Source of the DNA: Piper betle
Taxonomy: Eukaryota; Streptophyta; Magnoliopsida; Piperales; Piperaceae
Direction of reading: 5' to 3'
Length of the DNA stretch: 64,000 nt
Assembly (NCBI GenBank): GCA_033002965.1
Contig: JAURVB010013104.1
Location: 1-64,000, forward strand
In this document: positions 1 to 13,000 of the stretch, piece after piece
Position numbering within the stretch: the stretch's first letter is position 1
How the letters are laid out: every line of letters begins with the position of its first letter
The notes under the pieces: generated by a model
What the model was told of the DNA's origin: nothing
Database searches by the model: none
The model's input: only the letters and a program-made list of their open reading frames with translations
Position numbers and translations under genes: made by a program

Positions 1-1600
1 TGAAAATTAAAAATATATTTATGACACTTAAGTTAATTAACAATACACTCAAAATTTAAATTGATTTATAAATAACAGATTTTACACATTCTTGGTATGA
101 GCTAAATATGTTAATTGCTGATTTTTTTAAGAAAAAGTTAACCAGTTTTGAACAAGTAGGTATGAAGAGTTTAAAAAAAATCAGGTGATAAAATTGTATC
201 ATCTACAAATTATAAATAGCATCACTATTTTGGAACATATCCACAAGTCTAGACATGAGGCTACATAGCGCAGTACTTGTAATTCTCCACACTTCTCAGG
301 GTTTGAGGAACTCAAAATGTCTAGTTGTCAGAATCCTCGAAATAGAATGACCCACTCAACAATCCAGAGCCATTTTGATTGGCACGTGCACCATCGTAGG
401 TACGTGCAAATCAACTTTCCCTGTCTCACATCTCACTGGAAAATCAAAAATCTATATATACATAGGTCTGGGTAGGGATCATAAAATAGTAGGTCCAAAG
501 GCATCATGATCTAAATATGAGTTTTTAAAACAAACTTGAGGGATCTCATTCTCGAGGGTTATTAATCCAAAAATACAATCGATTAAATGGCACTGTGTGG
601 AGTGGGAAACGATAAATCCACTACTTGACATGTCCACTTACTTGTCAAATCAAATCACAATAAAAGCAAAGATCAAACTAAAAGTGAGTCCTAAACAGAC
701 CTGGTAGAAGTGCTAATAATGTCCACGTGCCTAGGCAGCAAGCTCCTACTCTGTACCTACATATCAAATCTAAAAGCTAGCGCCCACTATCAGAATGATG
801 CATTCACATATCGTAAACAACACACTCATATCAATGCACCCACATCATCTACATCATGGTTTTCTAAATTATGTTGCAATTAATTAGCAACTCAAACTTA
901 AGTTAGCAATTCATTCAATACACATTCAAATCATGCAAATTTATTTTATTCACAATCAAAGTATTCAATCGTGCCAATCAATCAAATCCTATCATGCTAT
1001 GCTCATAATTATCAATTTTAAATGATTAAATCGGATGTAATTGTACATTGCGTTGACGACAATGGGCAACGTTAGGGTTTGGTTTTCATCTAGGGATCAA
1101 TTCGGCATTTGTAGGTCGATTTTAGGCAAATCCAGTGGTTTCTGACATTTTTCGATAGTTTTCTGACATTTTTAGTGGTTTTGGCCGGCAAGGTGGCACA
1201 GTCAGGGCTGTGGGTCGGCATCCAACTCGGCAAGCTCGATATGACCACAGTGTGGACAAGGGCAGCGCTTGCAATGACGGTCGCGCGAGGCGGCCGTTGG
1301 TTGGTCGGCATCGCCTGGGCTTGCCTAATTGCGCTTGGGCTGGTCTCTTCTACCTCGCATGGTGGGGAGAGGGTTTCCTAGGTCGACGGGACGTCGATGG
1401 CTACACAGCAACAATGGAGCGGTTCGATAGGCAGCAAAAGTCGGCGTCGAGAGTGTGGAGCAAGGGCACGACTTCATCTCGTCATGGGTGCCGAGTGAGG
1501 GCCAGGAAGGTGGAGGATGGCTTGGCGGCAGTCCGGTGGAGGTCAACGGCAGCGGCAACAATCAAGCCAGCGATCGAGTGAGAGAGGAAAACTTCAATTC
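1..1600 (-). repeat. LTR-type repeat family A, copy a (inverted, cut by window edge)
   Basis: Read on the minus strand, about 770 down to 1 matches the same module seen at 6752-8265, 43851-45340 and 49396-50762. The shared landmarks are a 'gtaggtac.gagtaggagct' start near 770, the 'aggtctgtttaggact' stretch, and the 'gagggatcctgacaac' type stretch near 330. Further out, 1170-1590 is a GC-rich block resembling the GC-rich part upstream of the other copies. Open frames in that block lack any recognisable domain and are compositional. The 3' terminus seen in the other copies (ending TTACA) lies outside the window. Family identity rests on sequence similarity by eye; calling it an LTR is inference. 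Confidence 0.55.
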
Positions 1601-3585
1601 TGACTCGAGTCAAAATAATAACTAATTCCTAATAAATTCTAAAAAATCCCAAAAAATATGGAAAACTACCATAAAATATAATACACTCCATAACATCAAA
1701 ATGACGTGTTCTATAACTAAATACACTTAACTGCTATATAAAGCGTCCTCGGCCTAAAAATAATTCTACAATCAAATACATAAAAAAAATAATTGGCATA
1801 TTGTCATATACGATACTCATTGTTTATTATTTTTGACATTATTATCATATACTTAGGTACTCTTGACCCTCATCGTTCAAAATGCACGGCTGGCCTCAGC
1901 TCAATATACGTGTAATGAAACTAACTTGAGTCAAACTGACAGCTGAACTGATGAGCTAATGTAAAACTTTGACTTAAGGCACATGCTTTTCAAGTTTTAC
2001 CACATAGCACAGGTCATAAACCCCATGATTTATGTGGTCTAGTTTACAAAGGCCAACACCCTTACGCTGGTGCTAGTTTTGTGCTTATAAATAGGAGCCC
2101 ATTTCCAAGCTATTCACTCCTTTTGCTTGCTTGTTCTAACCTACCTATCCTCCATGCTTCCCTTACTTTCTCCTAGGCCTTTCTTGCACCTCCTAGCCCT
2201 TAGGGTCATAGGTCTTGTGGTGGGAAGCCCCAAGATTCCTTCGCTATGAACCTTTGGAGGTAAAGCTCATGCCGTTTTGCCTTTTCTTCGTATTGTGTTG
2301 TATGTTTGGTGCTGATCTGCTTGATTATGTAATTTTAGTGTATTTTTCATGGTAGATCTGTTTGTTTGGAGATAAATAGATAAATAGATATAAATTTCTT
2401 CACTCTATGCTCACTTGTGTATATTGTTTTGGTAGAAAATTCATATCTCATGATGTAGATCATGTTTTTGCATGATTGTTACTTTTATGTATTTCTAAGA
2501 GGTAGACCTACAAGTTTTGTTCACATATTTCATGTGATTTACTGTTTCCAGTAGTCTACTCACCTTTTTCCCTAATTTTTACACCCTCTTTTAAGTATTA
2601 TTTGGATGCAATTTTTTACATGTTTGTAGTTTATGATGTTGGTTATTTCCCATTAAAATACCATGTAAAATGACCTCATTAAGGGCTTGACTAAAACTTC
2701 TAAGTGTGTAATGAGTATGTTGTGTTGTTATAATTTTCCATGTTTTGATGTTGTACTCCTCGGTGAGCTTGTTGAAAGACAACGATCAAATCTATAAATA
2801 TTATATAAGGAATTAGTAATTGTCTAATTGAGTCATGTAAATTTTGGGCTAAGTTAGAAATCATCTAGGTGGTTAGTTAATCGGTTTTGTGGAGTGTACA
2901 GGAATGAGTGGTGAAACCTGCCTATAAAATGCTAAACCCTAGTTGTTTGACTATGAAATTCATGAAATTTCACTCAAACTTTAGTTTGTATCCTAACAAC
3001 ATCATTCTTAAGTTTGAGAGCCAATAGCAAAGTAGAGTTTCTGGTAGAAATTCTCCAATCCATGTAGGCCCAGTCAACTCAAAAAATAGTCCTAGACAAT
3101 GCCTCCCATTCTAGAGTCCACAAAGCCTCATTTTGGACATGAAATTTTACAAGATTTATGTAAAACACATGACCCGAGTTAGGATTTTATAGTCATAACT
3201 GGTCGGTTTAACGGTTATTTTTCAGTCGAGTTAATTTCAAAACATGCATACTTAGTTGAAGCTGGTCATGTGTTATGAACCATGAGTGTCATGTGTGCCC
3301 AATAATGATAACGCCAGTAAGAAAATAGTAAAATGAGTTATCAGAGTATATGAGAGCATGCCCAAATTTTTTTTTTATTTTAGTAGACCATAGACTTAGA
3401 TTTAGGTTGTTTATTACGTTAGGACACTTTATTTATTATATTTGGGTGGGTTGGTACATCTAGAGCATGTCATTTTATTTTATTGAGCATATTTTAATTT
3501 TTTTGTATTTCATCATATTTATTTTATATTTTTAGAATTTATTTCGTAATATTGACTTGAGCTGGGAGCAAGTCAAATATTTGTT
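1601..3585. other. AT-rich intergenic stretch, no gene seen
   Basis: There is no open frame with recognisable homology. Near 1600 a short GACTCGAGTC palindrome lies next to AT-rich sequence, like the units of the hairpin at 50.9-52.7 kb. A TATA-like box followed by a pyrimidine-rich leader lies at 2086-2250 and probably belongs to a retroelement LTR. Confidence 0.5.
2086..2093 (+). promoter_or_regulatory. TATA-box-like TATAAATA
   Basis: TATAAATA is followed about 30 bp downstream by a C/T-rich leader (2110-2200), the usual layout of a plant or LTR promoter. No reading frame follows, so a decayed LTR promoter is the likeliest source. Confidence 0.25.
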
Positions 3586-4400
3586 ACGAACTGCCCCTCC
3601 CCTTTTCTTCTTCTCCACCCCAATGCCCCCGACTTTACTTTTATTTTTTTCCCCCTTCACCTCTATTTATGCTGAGATACCCCACTGTCGGTGACCTCGT
3701 CACCGGCCAGCGCCGTCGCCGGCTCGTCCAGCCTCCTTTTTCCTTTCCCCTCGTCCTATCCTTTTCTTCCCATTTTCCTTCCCGGCCACTCACTACCACT
3801 GTGTTGCATGTGTTGCTGCCGGCCACCAGCTTCAGCAACAATGTCCAGTAACCCTCCGTAGCCTCTTCCCCTTCCTTCCCGACTCTTTCCCAGGCCTGGA
3901 CGCACATGCACGGCGACCCAAGGCTGCCACTTTGCATGTGCGATCGCAGGCCGTTAGCACCACTGCCGGCCAGTTGTGTGCCACCGCCGCCCTCACCATC
4001 GACCACCTATGGCTTACATAACCACCCCTAACCCCCCCCCTCCCCCTCCCCTTACTGACCAGACCCTCCACTTCCCTCACACAGCCCTCCCCTACCCAAG
4101 CCGGGGATCTTGTGAGCCACAGGGCTGCCACCACGAGCTGTGCCGCCGGCCGCTCGCTCCGGCATGGTCTCATTCCAGCCATCTCCTACCCACCAAGCTA
4201 GCCTCCTCCTTGTCCCTCATCCCTCATAGCAGCACAACGTCCATAGTCACCGATTTGTGGTGTTTCTACCTGCGGCCGGGCATCGTTGCCGCTGGCCAGT
4301 TGTAGGCCGACCGGAACAGCTCCGGTCAGGCCTCGTCATGACCTATCATGTGCTCCAGTCCTAACCCAGCTGAGTCCTCCCTCGGCCTCGTCGTCATCAC
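3586..4400. other. GC-rich block inside repeat family A region
   Basis: The block is C-rich and Pro/Ser/Thr-coding in several frames at once, with no domain in any of them. It is preceded at 3555-3590 by a 'gacttgag...gagcaagtcaa' palindrome like those in the 50.9-kb hairpin. It occupies the same relative place as the GC-rich block at 42890-43480 upstream of family A copy c, so I read it as part of the repeat and not as a gene. Confidence 0.4.
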
Positions 4401-4408
4401 CACTTTTG

Positions 4409-4616
4409 GCGCTGACATTAGGCATATGTTACTGCTGATTGATTTGATTTTAGTTCATGATTCTAGATAACATTGCATGATTAAAATATGATAATTGATA
4501 TGTATCGCATCAAATTAGAGAAAATATGAAGTTAGGTATTAATTTTTTCAAACGGTGTAATTGGATTGATAGTTGGCTGGGATGACTAAAAATGAGTTGT
4601 TTGCATGGAAATGTGT
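4409..4616 (+). repeat. Direct repeat, left copy (about 208 bp)
   Basis: It begins 'ggcgctgacattaggcatat' and ends 'gtttgcatggaaatg'. It is almost identical to 5818-6024; a few substitutions separate the two copies. The pair flanks a 1.2-kb LTR-like segment. Confidence 0.85.
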
Positions 4617-5817
4617 TAAGTGTTTAAAGTATACGATATTTACCTATGTTATTAAAGTAATTTTGTACTTTTCGGGTATAAACATTATTAATTAAATGAT
4701 ATTTTACTTTATTTATTTAGTTAATTAATATTTTATTAGATATGCTTAATTTTGGTGTTTCAATGCAGAAAAAGATGAATAAATTAAGCTTTAGAATTGA
4801 AAAGTCATGGCTACACAATGGCTACAAGTTATGGTGTTCAATGGAGTCGAGGAGTTGGAAACTTGAAGGGACATCATGATTAATTAGACTATGTCGATTT
4901 GTGAACACCCTCTTCGAATTCTTGTATCTCCACTTCTATATAAAGGGGTGGTTATTTATTGTTGATCATATCTCAACTTTTGGCTTAGTAGTTTAGCGAA
5001 AGAAAATATTTCGAGTTTTGTAATTATTTTCTCTTTCATAATGAAAACTATTTTCTTTTTTATATTATTTTCTATTTTTATTATGGAGTAGTCTTTTATT
5101 TCGTTCTAGAGAAGAATGGAACTTAACATGATTTAATTGAATTTATTTCAAGTTCTTATTCTTTTATTTTATCTGATTGTTTGAGTTATCATGTTCTAAA
5201 TACTAAGATTAGATGATCACCTATATCTTAGATCATGAGGTTTAATTAGATTTTGGGAAAAATTAATTAGATTAGTCATTGATAATTTATTATACAACGA
5301 GTCTTTTAACTTGTTTGTCGTTGTGGTCGGGAGATACACAACACCGTATGCGATTGTAAGGCAAATCTTAATGCATTATTTTGTTGATTAATCAATTATC
5401 ACCGAGAGGTAGAAATTGAGGCAAAATAATAGAAGCATGAAGGAGCGGGAGCTACCATGTCATATAATTATCCTAGATCGACAATCCGATGGAATAAAAG
5501 ATAAGAGGAAGATTTGATGAAGATTAAATTGATGTTAAGGGAAATTCGACTCTAGAACGAGTTTATCATTTTAAATTCTCCTTTTATTTAAAGTTATTAT
5601 TTAAATTTAGTTAAGTCAATTATTTTTGTTTTGTTCTTCATTTTATTTTTTTAATTAATTATAAGAAATTCATCTTCCTGTGGGACGATACTTGAATTTA
5701 TCATTATACTACTTGTTTCGACCGTGTATACTTGCATGATATTGAAAATATTTGAACGGTACAGCCATGTCGACGGCAGTCGTGATCATTGCCAACATCA
5801 CCGTCGTCACCGCTTTC
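4617..5817 (+). mobile_element. Probable LTR-like insertion between direct repeats
   Basis: It starts TGTTAAGTG, has a TATAAA box near 4938, and near its end carries 'ttcctgtgggacgatacttg'. That string resembles the U5 ends of many plant Ty3/gypsy LTRs. No internal polyprotein is present, so it would be a solo LTR or LTR fragment. The flanking sequences are 208-bp copies instead of a short target duplication. This points to duplication or recombination around the element and leaves its exact ends uncertain. Confidence 0.4.
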
Positions 5818-6024
5818 GGCGCTGACATTAGGCATATGTTACTACTGATTGATTTGATTTCAGTTCATGATTCTAGATAACATTGCATGATTAAATTATG
5901 ATAATTGATATGTATCGCATCGAATTAGAGAAAATATGAAATTAGGTATTAATTTTTTCGAACGGTGTAATTGGATTGATAGTTGGCTGGGATGACTAAA
6001 AATGAGTTGTTTGCATGGAAATGT
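5818..6024 (+). repeat. Direct repeat, right copy
   Basis: This is the second copy of 4409-4616. It continues into 'ttgtaagagata' where the left copy continues into TGTTAAGTG. Confidence 0.85.
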
Positions 6025-6751
6025 TGTAAGAGATAGCATTGGGAAATTTATACAGGCAATTGGAGATTGACTTGTGCTAAGGTGTTGTTGATCACAATTG
6101 AGTACAAATACTATGATTAAAGTATAATTAAGAACCCTAGATTTCCTTTATTAGAGTAATATGTGAATTAGTGATTGATAGGAATATTGAGTTTAACACA
6201 ACATGATATATAGCATTGGATTGTGGATGGAATCTTGGATTATGTTATTATGAATCAGAATGATAAAATGCTGAATTCATGATCTAGATTGATGTTACCC
6301 AGCAAGTTAATAGATTGTAATTGGAATGGATGATAATGGTGAATTAGGGTTAGACATTTCAATGTGATTTGAATAGTTTATCATAACTGACTTGATAGGG
6401 ATTGAATGCCCTAGTTAAGGATTTTTGTCATGATGTGTTGATGGAATTAGACATGAGCATAAATCAGGAATTGAACATGAATTGAGAATTCAGGATTCAG
6501 TTAATAGTTATCGAGCATGAATTGAGAATTCATGAAGCACTTAGTAGTTATCCACGAATTATCAGATTATATAGCAACAATAGTTATTTCATAATTTTGA
6601 TTGTCTTATGATGTGTCTTCTATTTGACTGTTTGTGATTGCATATGTTTAGTTGTGTTCTTTGTTTAACTGATTGTGATTTTATATAGTTCTTCAACGCA
6701 TTCATGCATCACATGATTAGAATGGGCGTTATTATTTAGTTTTGATCCGTA

Positions 6752-8265
6752 GGTATAAGTAGGAGCTCACTGCCTAAGTAGGTAAACATGATGGGAGATT
6801 CTTCCAAGTCTGTTTAGGACTTACCCCTAATTTATTCTTCTATTTTATCATGATTTATTTTTACGGATTGCAGGACGGGTTAAGTGGTGTTTTATCGGAT
6901 CTCACTTAACTCGGGCCATTTAGTCGAATAGTTTTTTAGATTAAGAAACCTCGAGGATGAGATCCCTCGAGTATGATTTCAAAAAAAGATCCACCACAAG
7001 TTGCCTTTGGGCCTATTATCCAAACCCCTTCTTAGGCCTATATATATAATTTTATCAAGTTTTCAGTGAGACGAGAGATGGTGAAACCAACTTGCACGTA
7101 CCATGAGTGGGTGCACGTGACAGTCAAAGCGGGCTCTGGATTAGTGAGCCGGCTATTCCATTCCCGAGGGATCCTGACAACTTCTGTATTTGAGAACGTG
7201 GAGGTTTACTAGTACTGTTAAGTACAACACACGTCCTGACTTGTGCTTCAAAGGGTACTAAAGGCAACTGTCTGAGAGTACTCGGCCTTCGTGCTCAACG
7301 CCAGGAGAATTATGGAGGAAAGGAGAGGGCTTAGGATATACTGGTAGTCCCAAGGGACTAGAAAGTACGAAATGAGAAAATGCTGAGAGAGGCATCACCA
7401 GAGCAGTTAGTTCGGGATACTACCCGGTCTGCAACCTAGTGGCTCCTTAGTAGGTACCCTTCAGAGAGTTCTGGGAAGTATACGAATGTTTTTCTTCATA
7501 TGAGAGTTAGCTCTCATATCCAGTTTGATATTAGTTATATTTTGGACCAGCAACACTCGTTACTGACGTGTTTTTATAAAATATGTAGGTGATGATCATG
7601 AGTAGGAACTAGCCTGGACAGAGGAGTAGTGATGCCTCTTACACACACATGTCAGACGATAGAATGTTAATATTTTGTTTATATTGTCATTATATTGAGA
7701 ATGATGTGATGAAATGTAAGGTATGATAATATGATGTCATATGATATTTGCTTTAGTAGAAAATTTTCTAATGTTGAGATGTGAATAGATAAGTTTTAGT
7801 ATATATGTTTAGACATTGAATATGTACAACAAGTGGGTTATGACCCAAAATTTAATGTGAAATGTGAATAGAATGCGTAGGTGGGTCGAGACCCAAACTT
7901 CAAAATAATTATATAACCGATTAGAATGTTGTGTGAATGAAAATATGATATGTATATATATATATATACACACGTTGATTTGAGAGGGTGCCCCTAATTG
8001 AGCTTTTAGGGGAGACTCTGTCCGTTTTAATTTAGGATTTTTATTGATTTTATTGGGATTATTTTGGTGTGTGAATTACTTGGCATGTCATCTATATAGT
8101 AGCATGTTATGGTTTAGTGCATTCATCTATGCATAGCGATTAGTATCTTCATCTTAAGATGCCGAGAGTAGATCTATACAAGTTGGATTCAGGTTAGTCG
8201 ACCTAATCAAGACCAATGGAATTCCGGTTCAGTTCTCGAGCATGAATTGGATTTGGGGTGTTACA
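6752..8265 (+). repeat. LTR-type repeat family A, copy b
   Basis: It runs from 'gtaggtataagtaggagctc' to a terminus 'tttggggtgttaca'. It is collinear with 43851-45340 and 49396-50762 over their whole length. The shared landmarks are the 'gggttaagtgg' motif, a 'cctcgaggatgagatccctc' stretch, a short (TA)n run and 'tgagagtactcggccttcgt'. Termini ending in TTACA are common for plant gypsy LTRs. No gag or pol frame adjoins it. Confidence 0.65.
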
Positions 8266-10017
8266 ATTTAAGCCCACAATTGTCTAACCATTCTCTTCTA
8301 ACCAGGCTTATTTGGAGTCTCCAAGCCCATGAACGAGACATAGGAAAATTGGTGTGCAACCAAGGAACACTCTTCCCTACACCTTAGCATGACCTTAGTG
8401 GGCCTAGTTTGCCATATTAGCCTATGGGTCATCTCTTAGTGATTCTTGAAACCTAAAAAGTGGTTAGAGCTCAACATTCCAAATTTCATTCCATACGAAT
8501 ATTGTTTGGCTCATTTAAAAAATTGTCTGGTTAAATCTGTGCGATGAAAGCCTAAGTATGAACCTTTTCACTATGTGTACTTGCAATCCGAAACCTAAAC
8601 TAAACTTACCTAACGAGGTTAAATATGTCATTAAGCAAGATTATTAAGTTAACTAGGTCTCCAAGTATATGTCCATGTGTTGATGCAATCCCTCATTTTA
8701 TGTGTTGAATCAGATAGTGATTTAGGTTTCATCTCATTACTAGGATACGCGGAGTGAGCTTGCCAAATTAGGAAGAGGAGCTCGACTCATCCAGGTTCGT
8801 AAGACTCTTCTACTTCATCTCTATCTGGCTCCCTGAGTGAGGTTTTCAACAAGTTTTAGACATAAAATGACATTAGCTACATTTTATCAGATCCCTCTAA
8901 TGCTAGACTATTTAGCCTAGTTTTCCAAAGCTTAATAAAACATCAAGGTTGAGATCCCTTGATGGTTTTCAAACTAAAAGATCTAGAAAACTTATGATAT
9001 GACCCTACCTAAGCCTACCATATATGTATAAGAGTTTTACAATTTTTATGAATAAAAGAGTGAGTGGTACTTGGATGTATAAATTACACTAGTACTCCAT
9101 TACACCCTAAAATAGTGCAACATATAAAGGTCATACAAATGAAGCACATTTTCAAAAATCATTGCACTAACATTGTTCCAAGCCACTTGAATACCCTGGC
9201 ATCAATATAAGGAGGATATGAAGGCATGAGGGTAAGTAAGTTTGTAAGTATGAATCTGTTGAATTGATGTGCCATGTTTTATGATATTTGACCGTGTCAG
9301 CCTAAACTTACTACCTTGTGATATATTCCAGAAATCTTATGATTTCTCATAGGCATTAAGGTATCCATCTGCTAGTATTCTCATTGGTGGTATGTTTGCC
9401 TAGCATCACAGTTGGAGTTGCATGTATTGATAGTAGAACATTTTGGTAGCAGGTATGCTTGTTAACGGAACATTTCACAGCTAGAGTTTACAGCAGATCC
9501 CCACATCAAGTGTGTGTGTAGTTGTTTGTATGGTATGTTTGTGGCTTGTGGTTGTTGTGTGTGTACCCCCTTATGCAGATTTCGAGTATGGAATTTTTCT
9601 TAAGTGAGGGAGGTTTAAAACCTAGGCCTTTTGCCTGGCAATTCAGGTTTTGGTTCAGTCTCGTCCTGAATCGAGTTGCTTGCCCAGCCCTTTCTGCTGT
9701 GAGTTTATGTATGGTATGTTATGTATATGCAAGCTATGGTCTTAGTCTCCCCGGTGCTTGGTGCCACTCTGCTAGACACTATGCCTACTCGGCAATTATT
9801 TTTGGTGGTGCGTGTTGAGTCTAATTATGTTTAAGACTGAGTCTCTAGCGAGTCAAGATTAGTTGCAGTGTCTTTGAAACCCTTTTTAGATGATCCTACC
9901 CCCTGTGAAACCTGTGGCATAATTCCCGAGGTCGCCCCGATCACTGTAGCGAAATAGTCTATGAGTTTCGGGTGGGCATACGCTTAATTTCATAGATATG
10001 CATCTAGGAGAGTTATA
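8266..10017. other. Repeat-derived intergenic DNA, no gene seen
   Basis: I see no recognisable coding sequence, RNA gene or well-defined element. A 98-residue open frame at 9522-9818 has no domain or splice context. Confidence 0.4.
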
Positions 10018-13000
10018 TGTAATGCACCCTTGTTTCCCTAGATATTGATACACATCATAAGCAACTAGATAGGATTTAAAATTTTACTTTACAAAGTACA
10101 CTAAGCAAAGCTACCCATCCTAGGTCTCATTTTTATCAAAAAGAACTTTATCAATTTGATTGTGATTAAGTTAGCTTAGAATACTATAATTACAGTTTTC
10201 AATTTCAAGCATTTGCATCAAATCTATGCTTCTGTTAAAGTAGAGTTAGCCCTAATTAGTTCTGTGACACTTTCTATTGATACTCACTTTCATTATAGAA
10301 ATTAGCATAAACTTCACATTTTGCATTGAAGAAAAACAACAAATCTCTGTTGGAACAATATCTCACTCATCATTTCACTACTTGGTAGATGCGTGCACTT
10401 GTGTGATGCTTTAAAATAGGACAACACACCGCTACCCTCCTTCATCCACTGCCCTGCCGCCGTTTGCCTAGACCCCCTTCAGAGTTCCACCATTGTCACC
10501 AACAGACCTTTCTAGCCTGATCCTGGTCATCTCCCGTCGTCATACGTCTTGCCGTTGCCATTGGCATGCTCACCACATTCAACTCTACCACCTCCAACTT
10601 TCGCCACCATCCTTCAAGCCGTCATTGCCGGTTTCCACTCCAGCCATCTAGTCGGCGTTTGGGTTTAGTGTTGGGGCCGATTGCTGGGTCTGGAACTGGA
10701 CGCGGGTCATAGCCCAACCCAAGCCGCCCGGCCTGGTTCAGTGTGTTTAGACTAAATCAGACCGTTTCATACCATTTTCGTACCATTTCTAATCATTTTT
10801 TAATGATTTGAGGTATATTACTCAATATTTGATGATTCCGTACATACACATCACTTAACTACATATTAGTGAAATGTTTATTATTCGCTAATTGAATGAT
10901 TATTTTATTGTACTTTCTAGATTATTGAATTGATAATTTTTGTATATTGATTGAATTGACCGATCAATATCAGATTTAAATTCTGAAAAGTTCTGCAAGC
11001 TGTTGATGACCTATTGGACATTGTTTATGCTCAATTTATTGTTCTAAATATATTCATGAATTAATGTATTTTCTGTATTACTAGAATTGTTTGTAACATA
11101 GAAAATGTATATTATTATTTACTTATCAAATATTTATAACTAATAAATAATCTTTATGTTGTTTTCTATAGAACTCAATCTATGAATAATTTAGGAGAAA
11201 ACTCAATCTATGAATAATTTAGGCTATCCTAGACTGTTCTGCATTGTTTACCATTTATTAGACTCTTGTTTTTCGAGTCAAGAGTTTTGAACAAATAACT
11301 GCTTTCCCAAATTTAACTGTTTGACTCTAGATTGCCTATGACATTGACATTCCATTTGACTGATTATCCAACCATTTGATTAGCAGATTGATTGCAATTG
11401 TTTGGTTGTCAACTATTCAACTGCTTATTGTATATCTGAATAATTGTTTGATTGTTTTAACTTGATCGTCAACTATTTGACTGATCGACTATTTGACCCA
11501 TCGACTGTTTAACCGTGATTGACCATTGATTGATTAATCAAATTATTTCAAATGTTTTCTTGTTATGATTGTTAAGATCATTGTCACTACAAAACATGTA
11601 TTGCATATAATATAGACTCTGATTGAGTCCGGGTATCTAGTTAGGTATGGAGCCACATGCTTATGGCAACGGGCTGATAAGAGTTGTGTTGTCAAGTAGT
11701 CACTCTCTACTTGCTTTTACATGAATATCGTATTGTAATTTATATCAATCATGTAGAATTTTATTGAATCTCACGTGATTGTGTTATTGAACCGATGAAA
11801 TTACAGTTACTGTTACTAATAGTGTACTATTATTATCACTGTTACTATTATTGTTACCATTATTATTACCAAGACTTTAGCACTGTTGTTATTTTATCGA
11901 TATCATTGCCATCGACTGTTACCATACCATTAGTGTTGTCGTTATTATTATCATTACCATTGGCGTTACTGTTTACTGTTATCATTGCTATTAGTGATAT
12001 TGACACTAAATTTTCAGTGATTTTTATACAGTTTGTAACGACCTCAATTTATGCATGATATTTCATAAACTTGGATCATTATATTAATTAATGTGATCAT
12101 AGTAAACTAGTCATACTTAATGAAGTAAACATATAAATATTGTGAAAATAAAATTAAGTACCAATCATTTTCATTATATCACCATAAATATCTAATAAAT
12201 ATGTCCATATATCCAAATAAAATATATTTGTCAAGTTAGCGACTCAATAGAAAGGTCCACTAATTGTTATACTTTTAAGTATATAAAATAAAATCCTAAT
12301 AAGTTGAGTTCTTCTTTTCTATCGCTCAACGACATCTACATGGATGTGCGCAAGCAAACTTGTCTTCTTAGTATTGATAACAATACTGAGTCCCCTACTT
12401 ACATATGCAATAAACAATAAATACAGAAAATAAGAATTATCAGTGTTCGATTATGCAAGGTGATAATATAGTAAAACATAGATCAAACTTGCACATAACT
12501 GAGCATGAACATAACAGAAAATAACTAAATAACATGTACATATTGTTGTAAATACATGAGAACTGATTCTCTAAACATAGCATAATACTTGATAAACTGA
12601 ATTTACTTGTAGCATGGCATAAAAGTCGATACCTTATAAACTTGGTCAAACTATTTAATATTATTCATGTGACTTACTGATAAGCCCTAGTAGATTAATA
12701 TAAATATCACTTAACATGAAAATATCTTGAGAATTACCTGCATGACACATATGTAAGCCTGGTAAATTAACCTAACTAAATGGCATGAATACAAAGTGTA
12801 TGGTGTAGTATGTCTACTGAACCATCTTGAATATAATTAAAATAACATGAACAACACGTTGTTAAGTTTAGGCCTTGCTCTTTGACATAACACTTGAAAA
12901 CTATAAGTTTAACTTGATACTTATGTCTTGATAACATGATTACTAGTTAGCATGATAACTTGTAGCTATAACATGATGACGTGTTAGAAAACATGGTATA

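Noticed and set aside
11330..11540. Cluster of TTGAC words resembling WRKY W-boxes
   Set aside because: The region is a degenerate TTGACTG/TTTGATT simple repeat within LTR-like DNA and no gene is near.
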